From the NCBI GenBank assembly GCA_022448985.1, contig JAKVCR010000015.1, positions 1-53,359 on the forward strand: a DNA stretch of 53,359 nucleotides, read 5' to 3'. The stretch is from Roseibacillus sp. Lineage in GTDB: Bacteria; Verrucomicrobiota; Verrucomicrobiia; Verrucomicrobiales; Akkermansiaceae. Below, one piece after another: positions 34,523 through 43,334 of the stretch. Under the pieces are notes generated by a model. The model had not been told where the DNA came from and made no database searches. It saw only the letters and a list, made by a program, of their open reading frames with translations. A program made the position numbers and the translations under genes. The stretch's first letter is position 1; each line of letters starts with the position of its first letter.

Positions 34523-36673
34523 ATGGAACCCCGTTACCGTTTCCGGCTCTACCTGCTGACCGCGATTATCCTTTTCGGAGGAGGAACCCTCCTTACCCGC
34601 CTCTTTGATTACCAGATCCTGGAGACTGAGTACTACCGGAAGCTCATCCCCGGAGAGACCACGATCTCCATCCGGGATCCTGGCGTAAGAGGAACCATCG
34701 TCGATCGCAATGGTGAACTCCTGGCCAAGAATCTACGCAACTATGAACTCGTCCTCAATCTTGATGAGATCCACCACGAGTGGGAGAGGCAGCACTCAGA
34801 AGATCAACACCCCGGACGACGTCAACTCGGAATGGCCGTTCCGACCTCCAAGCGTAGTCGCGAAATCGTCCAGATTGTCAAAAATGGCATTGTCCCACGT
34901 TTGCGCAACCACGGTATAGAGGTCCGATACAGTTCCGTGGCCCTCCAGAAACATTATGTGACCCACGGTGGGCTTATCCCCTTCACCTTCCCAGTAGATC
35001 TCACCTACGAACAGTTCGCGCGACTTGCTGAACACAATCTTGAGATGGCCGGGGTCTATGTCACCGTTCGACCCCGGAGGAAATATCCCTACGGCACCCT
35101 TGCCTGCCACCTTCTCGGATACCTCAAGCAGTGGGAAAAGGGCGATATTCCCGAAAAGGCTAAGGAAACATACGACCACTACCTCGGGGATGCGGTGGGA
35201 TCTACTGGCATTGAGGCCACCATGGACGATTACCTCCGGGGTTCACCCGGTCGACGCGTCCTCCGCAAGAACGAAAAGGGTCGTATCCTCGGCGAAGTTC
35301 TCGACGAACGCGTCGCACCGGATCAAGGCAGCCAGGTTATGCTAACCATTGATGGCCGTGCTCAGTTTCTTGTCGAGAACGTCTTGCGGAAGACTGGACG
35401 GGCGGCCGCGGTCGTAATGGATGTCAATACCGGGGAAATCCTCGCCATGGCATCAGTCCCTAACTACAATCCGAATGATTTTATTCCAAGTATCGACGGG
35501 ACGAAATGGAAGAACTACAAGGCGAACAAGGCCTACCCTCTCATCAACAGGGCTATTACCAGTTTCACTCCCGGTTCTACCTTTAAGCTGCCCACCGCAT
35601 TAGCGGCCTGCATGCACGGAAAAGGTGATTTCGGGCACAGCTGCGTGGGGCATCTCCGCTACGGGCGAAGCGGAAGGCTGAAGATCCGGTGCTGGAAAAC
35701 CGTGGGACACGGGCCGCTGGTCCTCTCCAACGCCATTCAGCGCTCGTGCAATCCTTATTTCATGCAACTCTCCAACGAGATCGGTGACTCCAGAATGGCA
35801 GAGGTCTTCGCCATGCTCAGCCTGGGGCACCAGACCGGCATCAAGCTTCCAGCCGAGGATCAGGGGATTATTCCAGGTAGTGCCTGGTGGCGCCGGGAAC
35901 TTCATCCGGGCGAATCGATGACCCCGGCCCGGATGGCCATGCTCGCCATCGGACAGGACGAGTGTGAGGCCACCCCATTGCAGATGGCAGCCCTCGTCGG
36001 CTGCATCGCCAATGGCGGAAAATACTACCGTCCCCGGATAGTCAAAAGGGTAGTTGATCCCAAGGAAGGCGTATTGGTTAGTGATATTCCCGAACTCAAG
36101 ATCGACTTCATCGCGGAAGGAATGAATCCCGAGCAATTCGAGAAGATCCGCCTGGGCATGTGGAAGGCCGCCAATGAACTCGGGGGAACCGCCCGTCGCG
36201 CCTCTCCCAGGGATGTTGAGATAGGCGCCAAGACCGGAACGGCCCAGACCACCGACTTTGGCAAGAAGTCCCATAACGCCTGGACTGTCGCCTTCGCCCC
36301 CTTTGATCAGCCCAGATATGCCATCGCCGTGGTTGTACAGAACGGAAAGTCAGGCGGGAAAGTAGCTGGCCCTCTTGTTCATCTGATTTTTCGTGGCCTC
36401 CTAGCCTCGGAGAAAGGGCTCAAATTACCACTCCGTCGGATGGGCGAAATGGCAGGTAGTTTTGATCCGATTGAGGAAATAGTGCTTCCTGAAGGCGATC
36501 TTCTGGCCCTCGCTATTGACGAAGAGGGCGAAACAGGCGAGGAAGCAGCGGAGGCGCAGTTGCCGGGGACCCCCGTCCGAGTACGGCCCCGCGCGATCCC
36601 CCTGCCCTCCATCACCCCCGACGCAGACTCGGGAACCTCGCCCAACCGGGAAACACAGCGCCGATCCAACTAA
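34523..36673 (+). CDS. mrdA: Penicillin-binding protein 2 (peptidoglycan D,D-transpeptidase)
   Basis: The 716-residue class B PBP cross-links peptidoglycan during elongation. It has an N-terminal membrane anchor (LYLLTAIILFGGGTLLTRL), the dimerisation/pedestal domain with RGTIVDRNGELLAKN, and the transpeptidase domain. The nucleophile motif is STFK with Ser352 (FTPGSTFKLPTALAA), the SxN motif is SCN (QRSCNPYFMQ), and the KTG motif is in GAKTGTAQT. The tail beyond about residue 640 is acidic and Pro-rich. The ATG at 34523 is the true start; the longer frame from 34256 overlaps mreD. It works with RodA, encoded at 41264-42478. Confidence 0.95.
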   Translation: MEPRYRFRLYLLTAIILFGGGTLLTRLFDYQILETEYYRKLIPGETTISIRDPGVRGTIVDRNGELLAKNLRNYELVLNLDEIHHEWERQHSEDQHPGRRQLGMAVPTSKRSREIVQIVKNGIVPRLRNHGIEVRYSSVALQKHYVTHGGLIPFTFPVDLTYEQFARLAEHNLEMAGVYVTVRPRRKYPYGTLACHLLGYLKQWEKGDIPEKAKETYDHYLGDAVGSTGIEATMDDYLRGSPGRRVLRKNEKGRILGEVLDERVAPDQGSQVMLTIDGRAQFLVENVLRKTGRAAAVVMDVNTGEILAMASVPNYNPNDFIPSIDGTKWKNYKANKAYPLINRAITSFTPGSTFKLPTALAACMHGKGDFGHSCVGHLRYGRSGRLKIRCWKTVGHGPLVLSNAIQRSCNPYFMQLSNEIGDSRMAEVFAMLSLGHQTGIKLPAEDQGIIPGSAWWRRELHPGESMTPARMAMLAIGQDECEATPLQMAALVGCIANGGKYYRPRIVKRVVDPKEGVLVSDIPELKIDFIAEGMNPEQFEKIRLGMWKAANELGGTARRASPRDVEIGAKTGTAQTTDFGKKSHNAWTVAFAPFDQPRYAIAVVVQNGKSGGKVAGPLVHLIFRGLLASEKGLKLPLRRMGEMAGSFDPIEEIVLPEGDLLALAIDEEGETGEEAAEAQLPGTPVRVRPRAIPLPSITPDADSGTSPNRETQRRSN

Positions 36674-36728
36674 CGATCCAGGGTGCTTTTCCCGGCTCAT
36701 AGATAACCATTAAGAAAATTTCCAAGCC

Positions 36729-38321
36729 ATGTTGAAAAAAATCAAGCGGGCCCTGCGGATCGGCAACGTCAATCCGCTCGAGGGCAATACCATTGTTATA
36801 AACTCTGAAAAACTGGAACGCCGGGTAGCCCTCCTGGAAGATGGAGTTCTCGAAGAGTATGAGGTCGAACGTGAAGGCGACGTCAATATCGTGGGGAGCA
36901 TTTTCAAGGGGCGGATTAAAAATATCGAACCCGGTCTGAAGGCCATGTTCGTGGATATCGGCATGGAAAAAAACGCCTTCCTGCACTTCTGGGACGCCAT
37001 TCCTGCCGCTCTCGATAACAGTCTCGAGGAGATCCACCGGCAGGGCCGTGCGAAAAAGAAAGCTCGCCCCAAGAAAATCACTTCCAAGGACATCCCGAGC
37101 CTCTACCCGGTGGGATCGGAACTGGTGATCCAGGTCTCCAAGGGACCCATCGGAAACAAGGGTCCACGGGTCACCACCAATGTCTCCCTGCCAGGACGCT
37201 ACCTCGTTCTCACTCCTTTAGCGGATCAGTTCGGAATCTCCCGCAAGATCGAGGACCCACAGGAACGCACCAGGCTCCGCCGTATCATGCAGCGGATGGC
37301 CGTTCCGGAGGGGATGGGCATCATCATGCGGACCGTGGCCATCGGCAAACGGGCCCGCCACTTTGTGCGTGATCTTGCCATGCTCCTTGAAGAATGGGAC
37401 GCGGTGGAAGAGATCCGCGACGGCGAACCCGCTCCCGTCTGCGTATTCAAGGAACCCAAGCTCATCGAGCGGACCGCGCGGGATTTCCTGACCGAAGAAA
37501 TCGACCAGGTCGTGTGTGATGACCCGGAGACCACCGAGGAGATCAAGCAAATAGCGGAGAAGATATCTCGGCGGGCCAAGCGCCAGGTGCATCACCTGCA
37601 GACCCAGCAACCACTCTTTGATCAACTCGGCGTCCAAAAGCAGATTGACGAGGCTTTCCATCGCCAGGTCTGGCTCCCTTGTGGTGGCTATATCGTCATC
37701 GACGAGACCGAAGCGCTTATCTCGATCGATGTGAATACTGGTCGAAACCGGGGATCCAAGAACGTCGATAAGATGATCTTGGAAACCAATATTGAGGCTG
37801 CCGATGAGACTGCCCGCCAATTACGGCTTCGCAACGTCGGGGGATTGGTGGTGGTCGACTTCATTGATATGCGGCATCGGCGGGACCAACAGGCCGTCTA
37901 CCGTGCCATGAAGGAGCGCCTCCGCCGCGACCGAGCCAAGACTCAGGTCCTCCAAATCTCAGCGGTCGGGCTCATGGAAATGACCAGGCAACGTCTCAAC
38001 GAGAGCCTTCGGGAGACCCTTCTGGAGCCCTGCCCCTACTGCGCGGGACGAGGTAAGGTAAAAACCACCATGACCATGAGCGTGGAGATTCAGAGGGAAC
38101 TGAACACTGTGCTCTCAACGCGCCGCGACGAGGTGGGCGACATCATCGTGGTCGTCAACCCCGAGGTCCTCAACCGCTTCAAGAGCGAAGACGCCAACAT
38201 CCTCATGGAACTGGAACGCGGTCATACCGGACGCCTCATCTTTCGCAGTGATCCCAGCCTCCATCGCGAGCGCTATTCCCTAATTGATGCGCATACCGAA
38301 AAGTCCCTGATACAGAGCTGA
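36729..38321 (+). CDS. rng: Ribonuclease G/E
   Basis: The 530-residue endoribonuclease cuts single-stranded AU-rich RNA in rRNA maturation and mRNA decay. An N-terminal S1 domain (about 38-125, VGSIFKGRIKNIEPGLKAMF) is interrupted by a Lys/Arg-rich insert (GRAKKKARPKK). The DNase I-like catalytic region has metal Asp residues in SIDVNTGR and VVVDFIDM, and the zinc link is CPYCAGRG. It lacks the long C-terminal scaffold of RNase E, so RNase G is the better name. It lies at the end of the mre cluster, as mreBCD-rng does in several bacteria, with a 55-bp gap after mrdA. Confidence 0.95.
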   Translation: MLKKIKRALRIGNVNPLEGNTIVINSEKLERRVALLEDGVLEEYEVEREGDVNIVGSIFKGRIKNIEPGLKAMFVDIGMEKNAFLHFWDAIPAALDNSLEEIHRQGRAKKKARPKKITSKDIPSLYPVGSELVIQVSKGPIGNKGPRVTTNVSLPGRYLVLTPLADQFGISRKIEDPQERTRLRRIMQRMAVPEGMGIIMRTVAIGKRARHFVRDLAMLLEEWDAVEEIRDGEPAPVCVFKEPKLIERTARDFLTEEIDQVVCDDPETTEEIKQIAEKISRRAKRQVHHLQTQQPLFDQLGVQKQIDEAFHRQVWLPCGGYIVIDETEALISIDVNTGRNRGSKNVDKMILETNIEAADETARQLRLRNVGGLVVVDFIDMRHRRDQQAVYRAMKERLRRDRAKTQVLQISAVGLMEMTRQRLNESLRETLLEPCPYCAGRGKVKTTMTMSVEIQRELNTVLSTRRDEVGDIIVVVNPEVLNRFKSEDANILMELERGHTGRLIFRSDPSLHRERYSLIDAHTEKSLIQS

Positions 38322-38383
38322 AGGGAAACCGATCCCCCAGCTCGCTCCGGCGAAGGGTTCTCCTTACGGGAAATCTACCTCGA

Positions 38384-39427
38384 TTATCGAGCGGCCTCCT
38401 GAAGAAGTTTTACACGCGCAATTGCCGCCCCGGACTTCACCAGTTCCCGGGCCTGATCAACACCCGCACCCAGATCCTCCGCAAGCCCGGCACAGGCCAG
38501 GCCCGCCCCCGCATTAAGAAGGACTATGTCGAGCTTGGGTCCGGTCTCGCTACCATCGAGGATGCTGGTGAGGATGGCCGCATTCTCCTTTGCATCCCCA
38601 CCTTGCAGGTCTTCGACCCGGGCAACCGGGAAAGAGAAATCCCCAGGTTCAACTACCTCTTCAAGATGATCCACCCTCGTTCCTGACTTGCAGAGGCGGG
38701 TCGATCCCATCGTGCTTAATTCATCAACAGGGCGCCCGTCTCCAGTGGTTCCGTGCACGGCCCAAGCCGATTCACGTCCAAGACGATGCAGGATATCGGC
38801 ATAGACAGGAGGCAGATCGGGATTGAATACCCCGACCAGTTGACAGCGGGGCCGCGCTGGATTCAGAAGCGGTCCGATCAAGTTGAAAATCGTCCGCACT
38901 CCCCTCTCTGCCAGAATTTTGCGGACGGGCATGATAGCCTTGAAGGCTGGATGGTAGAGAGGAGCGAAGAGAAAGCCTACCCCAGCCCTCCTAAGGCACT
39001 CTCGGAACCCTTCGGCGGGCAGATCGAGACGTATCCCGAGGGCTTCCAGAACATCTGCACCCCCACTCTTGGAGGTGATTCCCCGATTTCCATGCTTGAG
39101 AACCACCGCTCCTCCAGCGGCTATAACAAACATTGAAGTAGTGGAAACATTGAAGAGGTTCAACTTGTCTCCACCGGTCCCGCAAACATCAATTGATGGT
39201 CCTTCCAGGCCAAGGATGTCTGCTTCTGGATTCACCGCCCGCTCAAGCAACTCGCTGACGAACTGGGCAATTTCCGAAGCAGTTTCCCCCTTCCTCGCCA
39301 GAACCTCTAGAAAGTACGCTTTTCGCTCCGGGTTCGCATCCTCATCAAGAAGGAACTCAACCGCAGCCTTAATACTGGGAGCATCCAGTTCGCATCCCGA
39401 TTCTATACCCTTAATTAGATCGTCCAT
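38384..39427 (-). CDS. trpD: Anthranilate phosphoribosyltransferase
   Basis: The 347-residue enzyme joins anthranilate and phosphoribosyl pyrophosphate in the second step of tryptophan synthesis. The PRPP loop CGTGGDKLNLFNVST, the anthranilate-binding KHGNRGITSKSGGADVLEALG, FLFAPLYHPA and TIFNLIGPLLNPARP are all present. A late conserved segment, VELSTMGSTRL-like DELSTMGS, is seen. It is the stand-alone TrpD without glutaminase fusion. No other trp genes adjoin. It is convergent with rng and divergent from nothing close; the next minus gene begins upstream at 40078. Confidence 0.94.
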   Translation of the reverse strand: MDDLIKGIESGCELDAPSIKAAVEFLLDEDANPERKAYFLEVLARKGETASEIAQFVSELLERAVNPEADILGLEGPSIDVCGTGGDKLNLFNVSTTSMFVIAAGGAVVLKHGNRGITSKSGGADVLEALGIRLDLPAEGFRECLRRAGVGFLFAPLYHPAFKAIMPVRKILAERGVRTIFNLIGPLLNPARPRCQLVGVFNPDLPPVYADILHRLGRESAWAVHGTTGDGRPVDELSTMGSTRLCKSGTRVDHLEEVVEPGDFSFPVARVEDLQGGDAKENAAILTSILDGSETGPKLDIVLLNAGAGLACAGLAEDLGAGVDQARELVKSGAAIARVKLLQEAAR

Positions 39428-39496
39428 CGATGGTTCCTTTCCCCTTACGCAGTCTCAGCAAGTGAAGCGGACACAGGCAAGTCCCGACCCTCCGAC

Positions 39497-40078
39497 TCAT
39501 CCGAAATAAGGAGGTTCGTTGCCTGCCTTCCACTTTATGTTGCACCCGCTACTCGGATAGGGGTCACTGGGCGGACCTCCCCCATTCAACATGGCCTCAA
39601 CCGCTGCCCGCAGGTCTGCACCGGTTACTTCCTCCTCGTTTTTTGGACGGGAGGAATCAAATTGGCCCGCATAGAAGAGGCGCGCCTTCCCATCCAGCAG
39701 AAAGAAATCGGGGGTACAGGCCGCAGACCAAGCCTCGGCCACCTCCTGGCTCTCGTCATAGAGGTAGGGAAAGGCCCAGCCTGACTCCGCTGCAAATTGC
39801 CCCATTTTGTCTGGATGGTCCTCAGGATAATTCTCCACGTCATTGGGCATAATAGCCACCGTGTTTATTCCCATGGCCGCGATCTCCTCAGCCAGACGGC
39901 CCACCGCACTAGCGAGATGAATGACGTAAGGGCAGTGATTGCAGGCGAAAATAAGCAAGGTCCCCTCTTCGCCACGCAATCCTTCCAAGGTGTGACGCTG
40001 GCCATTCGGCTCTGGCAATTCAAAGGAGGGACCAGGATCACCGGGTTGGAGGCGGAAGGTGGATTGAACTTCTGACAT
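39497..40078 (-). CDS. Thioredoxin-fold / AhpC-TSA-like redox protein
   Basis: The 193-residue cytosolic protein begins MSEVQSTFRLQPGDPGPSFE. It shows the AhpC/TSA-like start FELPEPNGQRHTLEGLRG and an active-site FACNHCPYV with a CxxC pair, then NDVENYPEDHPDKM and AWSAACTPDFFLLDG, as in the thioredoxin-family/peroxiredoxin-like DUF of this size. The CNHC and the later TPDFFLLD (cis-Pro loop) mark a thiol-disulfide oxidoreductase or peroxidase-like protein. It is divergent from the UGA-containing ThiF-like gene with 76 bp between starts. The start at 40135 would add 19 non-family residues. Confidence 0.85.
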   Translation of the reverse strand: MSEVQSTFRLQPGDPGPSFELPEPNGQRHTLEGLRGEEGTLLIFACNHCPYVIHLASAVGRLAEEIAAMGINTVAIMPNDVENYPEDHPDKMGQFAAESGWAFPYLYDESQEVAEAWSAACTPDFFLLDGKARLFYAGQFDSSRPKNEEEVTGADLRAAVEAMLNGGGPPSDPYPSSGCNIKWKAGNEPPYFG

Positions 40079-40154
40079 CGTTGGGACGGGATATGCTACC
40101 CGGTGCTTGCCGTGAAGTGAAATCAGGACAACCATAACTCAAATCGACGCCCCG

Positions 40155-41273
40155 ATGTTCTCCGACCGCGAAGAGGCGCGTTACCAGCGCCATATTTCCC
40201 TCCCCTCCTTCGGGCTAGAGGGCCAACTAGCCCTTCGCAAGGCCTCCGTGCTCTGCATCGGAGCCGGCGGCCTCGGATCCCCGGCAGCCCTTTACCTCGC
40301 TGCGGCGGGGGTGGGCCGGATCGGCCTTGTAGACGATGATACCGTCGATTTTTCCAACCTGCAGCGGCAGATTCTCCATGACGAAGGCCAGGTGGGGATA
40401 GCCAAGACCGAAAGCGCCCGGCAACGTCTCCTGGGCTTGAATTCCGATATTGCCGTTGAAATCCATCAACAACGACTGGAACCCCACAACGCAATGGAGC
40501 TGATCAGCCACTACGACGTAGTGGTTGATGGTTCAGACAATTTCCCGACCCGCTTTCTGGTGGCTGACGCCTCCTGGCTCCAGGGCAAACCTCTGGTCGC
40601 TGGCGCAATTCATCAGTTTGAGGGGCAACTTAGCGTCTTTGATCCCAGGCTGCCCTCTCCCTGCTACCGTTGCCTCCTTCCGCAGCCTCCGCCACCTGGC
40701 ACGGTTCCTACCTGAGAAGAAGCGGGCGTCCTCGGAGCCCTTCCCGGCGTGATCGGGACCCTGCAGGCCATGGAAACGCTTAAAATCATCACTGAGTATG
40801 GCACCAGTCTCGCCGGCCGCATGTTGCATTACGATGCAACCAATGCGCGCATGCGGGACATCACCCTCAAAGCCGACCCATCCTGTGCCCTCTGCGGAGA
40901 GACTCCTACCATCACCGAGCCACTCACATCCAAGAGCAGCGGTCTCTCTACAACCGGGCTGAAGGAAATCACCACCCATGATGCCCAAGAACTCCTCTCC
41001 AGAGGGTTTGACGGAATCCTGCTTGATGTGCGGGAACAGGATGAACACGCCCGGGGTCATATTGAGGGCTGTCGTCTTGCTCCCCTTAGCGAGTTTATGA
41101 ACCACCTTGATGACCTCCCCAGGGATCGACCCTACCTCGTCTACTGTAAAATGGGTCAGCGCAGTGCCCATGCAGGCACGATGATGATGGCCGCTGGTAT
41201 TCCGGACGTAACTAACCTGCAAGGCGGCATCGTGGCCTGGCTTGAGCAGGCCGGTCCCGTCGTTCAGGGCTGA
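40155..41273 (+). CDS. ThiF/MoeB-type sulfur-carrier activating enzyme fused to rhodanese, with in-frame UGA (selenoprotein candidate)
   Basis: One frame of 373 codons is broken only by TGA at 40713-40715 (codon 187). Before it lie the E1-like ATP loop GAGGLGSPAALYLAAAG, the D-x-x-N-LQRQ block (DFSNLQRQILH) and the first zinc pair CYRC (170, 173). After it come AGVLGALPGVIGTLQAMETLK, the second zinc pair CALC (244, 247), and a rhodanese domain with active-site CKMGQRS (Cys331). The family has VPSC-x-EAGVLGxLPG where this protein has VPT-UGA-EEAGVLGALPG, so UGA replaces a conserved Cys. With selB at 9348, Sec insertion is the best reading. It would adenylylate ThiS/MoaD-like proteins and pass sulfur. 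Alternatives are a nonsense mutation or a sequencing error. Confidence 0.85.
40716..40758 (+). promoter_or_regulatory. Candidate bacterial SECIS hairpin after the in-frame UGA
   Basis: Two hairpins are possible just downstream of UGA 40713-40715. One has stem 40719-40727/40737-40743 with GGGC/GCCC next to a 9-base loop starting with G, and an inner two-base bulge. The other has stem TCCCG (40742-40746)/CGGGA (40754-40758) with the loop GCGTGAT, whose first base is G and which lies 34 bases from the UGA. The second fits the spacing and loop-G rule described for bacterial SECIS elements. Both are read by eye. Confidence 0.4.
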
Positions 41274-42478
41274 ATGGGCCCAACCCTCTCAACGACCTCG
41301 ACGGAATCCTCATGCCCTCCAGCAGAGCGGTGCACCCAGATGCTCTGCACCAGGCCCAGCAGGAACATGCAAATGACAACAAAGGTTCCCGAGTAACTGA
41401 TGAGCGGGAGCGGGATGCCTGTGATCGGCATGATCGAGACACACATCCCAATATTCTCAAAGATGTGCGCGAACAGCAGGGCCACCACCCCGGCGGCAAT
41501 AATCTGCCCCGCAAAATCGCGGCTGTAGAAGGCAATAAATAGACACTGAATCAGGAGGAGAGCAAAGCCCCCGATAAGCAGGAGGCTCCCACGAAATCCC
41601 TGCTCTTCCGCTATCACCGCAAAGATGTAGTCATTATGAGCGGTCTTCCAGGGGATGTCCTTTCGGTGATGCAGAGAATCCTTCGAGGTGCTGCCATGAC
41701 CTGCTCCTCGCCACCCCGCCTTACCAACGGCCATAGTCACCCGGTATTCAGCATAATTCTTGTCCGTATTAATAACATGACCTCGCTGTAAGTTCTCGAG
41801 GTAGTTATTGATACGTGCGTGGCCACGCTCTGAGACCGTCGGGAGAACAATAAAATAGACCAGGGGCACGATCCCGATCCCGATCAACGCCATGAAGAAA
41901 AGATAACGGAACGGAATTCCACCCACCAGCATTGTAACGAACGCCACCGGAAGCCAGACGATGGCCGACCCCATGTCTCCATTCTTCATGACCAGCAGGA
42001 AAGGCCCCCCGCAAAGAAGCCCGATAATAGCCAGTCGGCATACTGGGTGCGCAAAGGCCCGGTGAATCCTGGGCAAGGCCTGGAAACTGAACCCCACCAT
42101 CACAATGCCGGCCGCAATGACAAGCTGGGTGGGCTGGAAACTCAGCCCCATCACGGTGAGCTGGTGTACTTCGGACCCCTGGGACATGAGAATCAGCAGC
42201 ATCACGATCCCCACAAGATACATCGGGAGGCCCAGCCACATGAGCCATCGATAGTCAACAAGGGCCACCGTGAAATACACGAGGCTGCCGAATACGATCC
42301 ATAACTTCTGCCGATTCGCAAACCAGGCGCCCCAGAGATCGGACTGATCTGCGAGACCTGGCACCGGGATATGGCGCGCCGCACTCTCGATGCTGAACAC
42401 CCCGAAGACCAGCAGGCCATACATGGTGAAGATCAGCACCCAGTTCATTCCGAGGAATTTTCGGAAGAGCGGAGTCAT
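41264..42478 (-). CDS. rodA: Peptidoglycan glycosyltransferase RodA
   Basis: The 404-residue SEDS-family protein polymerises glycan strands for cell elongation with PBP2. It has about ten hydrophobic segments and the signature blocks YRWLMWLGLPMYL, FSFQPTQLVIAAGI, NGDMGSAIVWLPVAF, AHNDYIFAVIAEEQGF and ENIGMCVSIMPITGIPLPLI near the end, where the catalytic Asp and PITG loop lie. RodA rather than FtsW is supported by the ENIGM-x-x-x-MPITGIPLP wording. Its stop codon overlaps that of the ThiF-like gene by 10 bp. It sits apart from the mre cluster. Confidence 0.94.
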   Translation of the reverse strand: MTPLFRKFLGMNWVLIFTMYGLLVFGVFSIESAARHIPVPGLADQSDLWGAWFANRQKLWIVFGSLVYFTVALVDYRWLMWLGLPMYLVGIVMLLILMSQGSEVHQLTVMGLSFQPTQLVIAAGIVMVGFSFQALPRIHRAFAHPVCRLAIIGLLCGGPFLLVMKNGDMGSAIVWLPVAFVTMLVGGIPFRYLFFMALIGIGIVPLVYFIVLPTVSERGHARINNYLENLQRGHVINTDKNYAEYRVTMAVGKAGWRGAGHGSTSKDSLHHRKDIPWKTAHNDYIFAVIAEEQGFRGSLLLIGGFALLLIQCLFIAFYSRDFAGQIIAAGVVALLFAHIFENIGMCVSIMPITGIPLPLISYSGTFVVICMFLLGLVQSIWVHRSAGGHEDSVEVVERVGPIQP

Positions 42479-42546
42479 CTCAGATCACGATCCAAACATA
42501 CGACGAAAGGGACTAAAGACAAGGAACGAGGCCTCACCCAACTCTC

Positions 42547-43332
42547 CTATTCATCAAGGAATCCCGTCAGAGGGCTAGTCGCTTCCGCTCGCTCACTCTG
42601 GTTCGGCAGGCCAGCCCCAAAAGCGGTGCGTCCTGCTTCCACTGCAGCCCGGAAGGCGCCTGCCATGGCCACCGGGTCCCCCGCAACCGCGATCGCGGTA
42701 TTCACCAGAACTGCATCAGCCCCCATTTCCATAGCCTCCGCCGCATGACTCGGCGCCCCGATCCCTGCATCCACAACCACGGGGACATTCGCCTGCTCAA
42801 TGATGATTTCAATCTGATCCCGGGTCGCAAGGCCACGGTTCGATCCTATGGGCGCACCAAGGGGCATCACCGTGGCCGCACCCGCATCCTCCAGGCGTTT
42901 GGCCAATACCGGATCAGCATTAATATAGGGTAACACTGTGAACCCCTCCTTCACCAGGGTCTCGGCGGCAGAGAGTGTTTCAACCGGATCGGGAAGGAGG
43001 TAATTGGGGTCCGGGTGGATCTCCAGCTTGATCCAATTGGGCAGGCCCGCTGCTTCCGCAAGCCGAGCGAGCCGAACGGCCTCCTCGGCATTCATCGCCC
43101 CACTGGTATTCGCGAGGAGAAGATATTTTTCCATGTCTACGTAGTCCAGGATGTTCGCGAAGGAATCCCCTTTCCCGCTAATGTCAGCCCGGCGCAGGGC
43201 TACCGTCACAATATCGGATCCGGATGCCTCCAGCGTTTCCCGCATCACCTCAAGGGATCCGAACTTGCCGGTGCCAAGCAGGAGGCGCGAAGAAAAGGAT
43301 CTCCCTGCGATTTTTAACGGGGCAGCACTCAC
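42547..43332 (-). CDS. thiG: Thiazole synthase
   Basis: The 261-residue (beta/alpha)8-barrel builds the thiazole phosphate of thiamine from deoxyxylulose 5-phosphate, ThiS thiocarboxylate and dehydroglycine. It has the start [33 protein letters not shown], the late [19 protein letters not shown] and [12 protein letters not shown], all typical of ThiG. It starts with GTG 2 bp after the mdh stop, so the genes are co-transcribed. ThiS activation would need a ThiF-like enzyme, and the UGA-containing gene at 40155 is the natural candidate in this window. Confidence 0.95.
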   Translation of the reverse strand: MSAAPLKIAGRSFSSRLLLGTGKFGSLEVMRETLEASGSDIVTVALRRADISGKGDSFANILDYVDMEKYLLLANTSGAMNAEEAVRLARLAEAAGLPNWIKLEIHPDPNYLLPDPVETLSAAETLVKEGFTVLPYINADPVLAKRLEDAGAATVMPLGAPIGSNRGLATRDQIEIIIEQANVPVVVDAGIGAPSHAAEAMEMGADAVLVNTAIAVAGDPVAMAGAFRAAVEAGRTAFGAGLPNQSERAEATSPLTGFLDE

Positions 43333-43334
43333 CG

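Noticed and set aside
40713..40715. Frameshift or two separate genes (ThiF half and rhodanese half)
   Set aside because: Both halves are in the same frame and no base is gained or lost; the only interruption is one TGA at a conserved Cys. A plain nonsense mutation remains possible but is less likely given selB.
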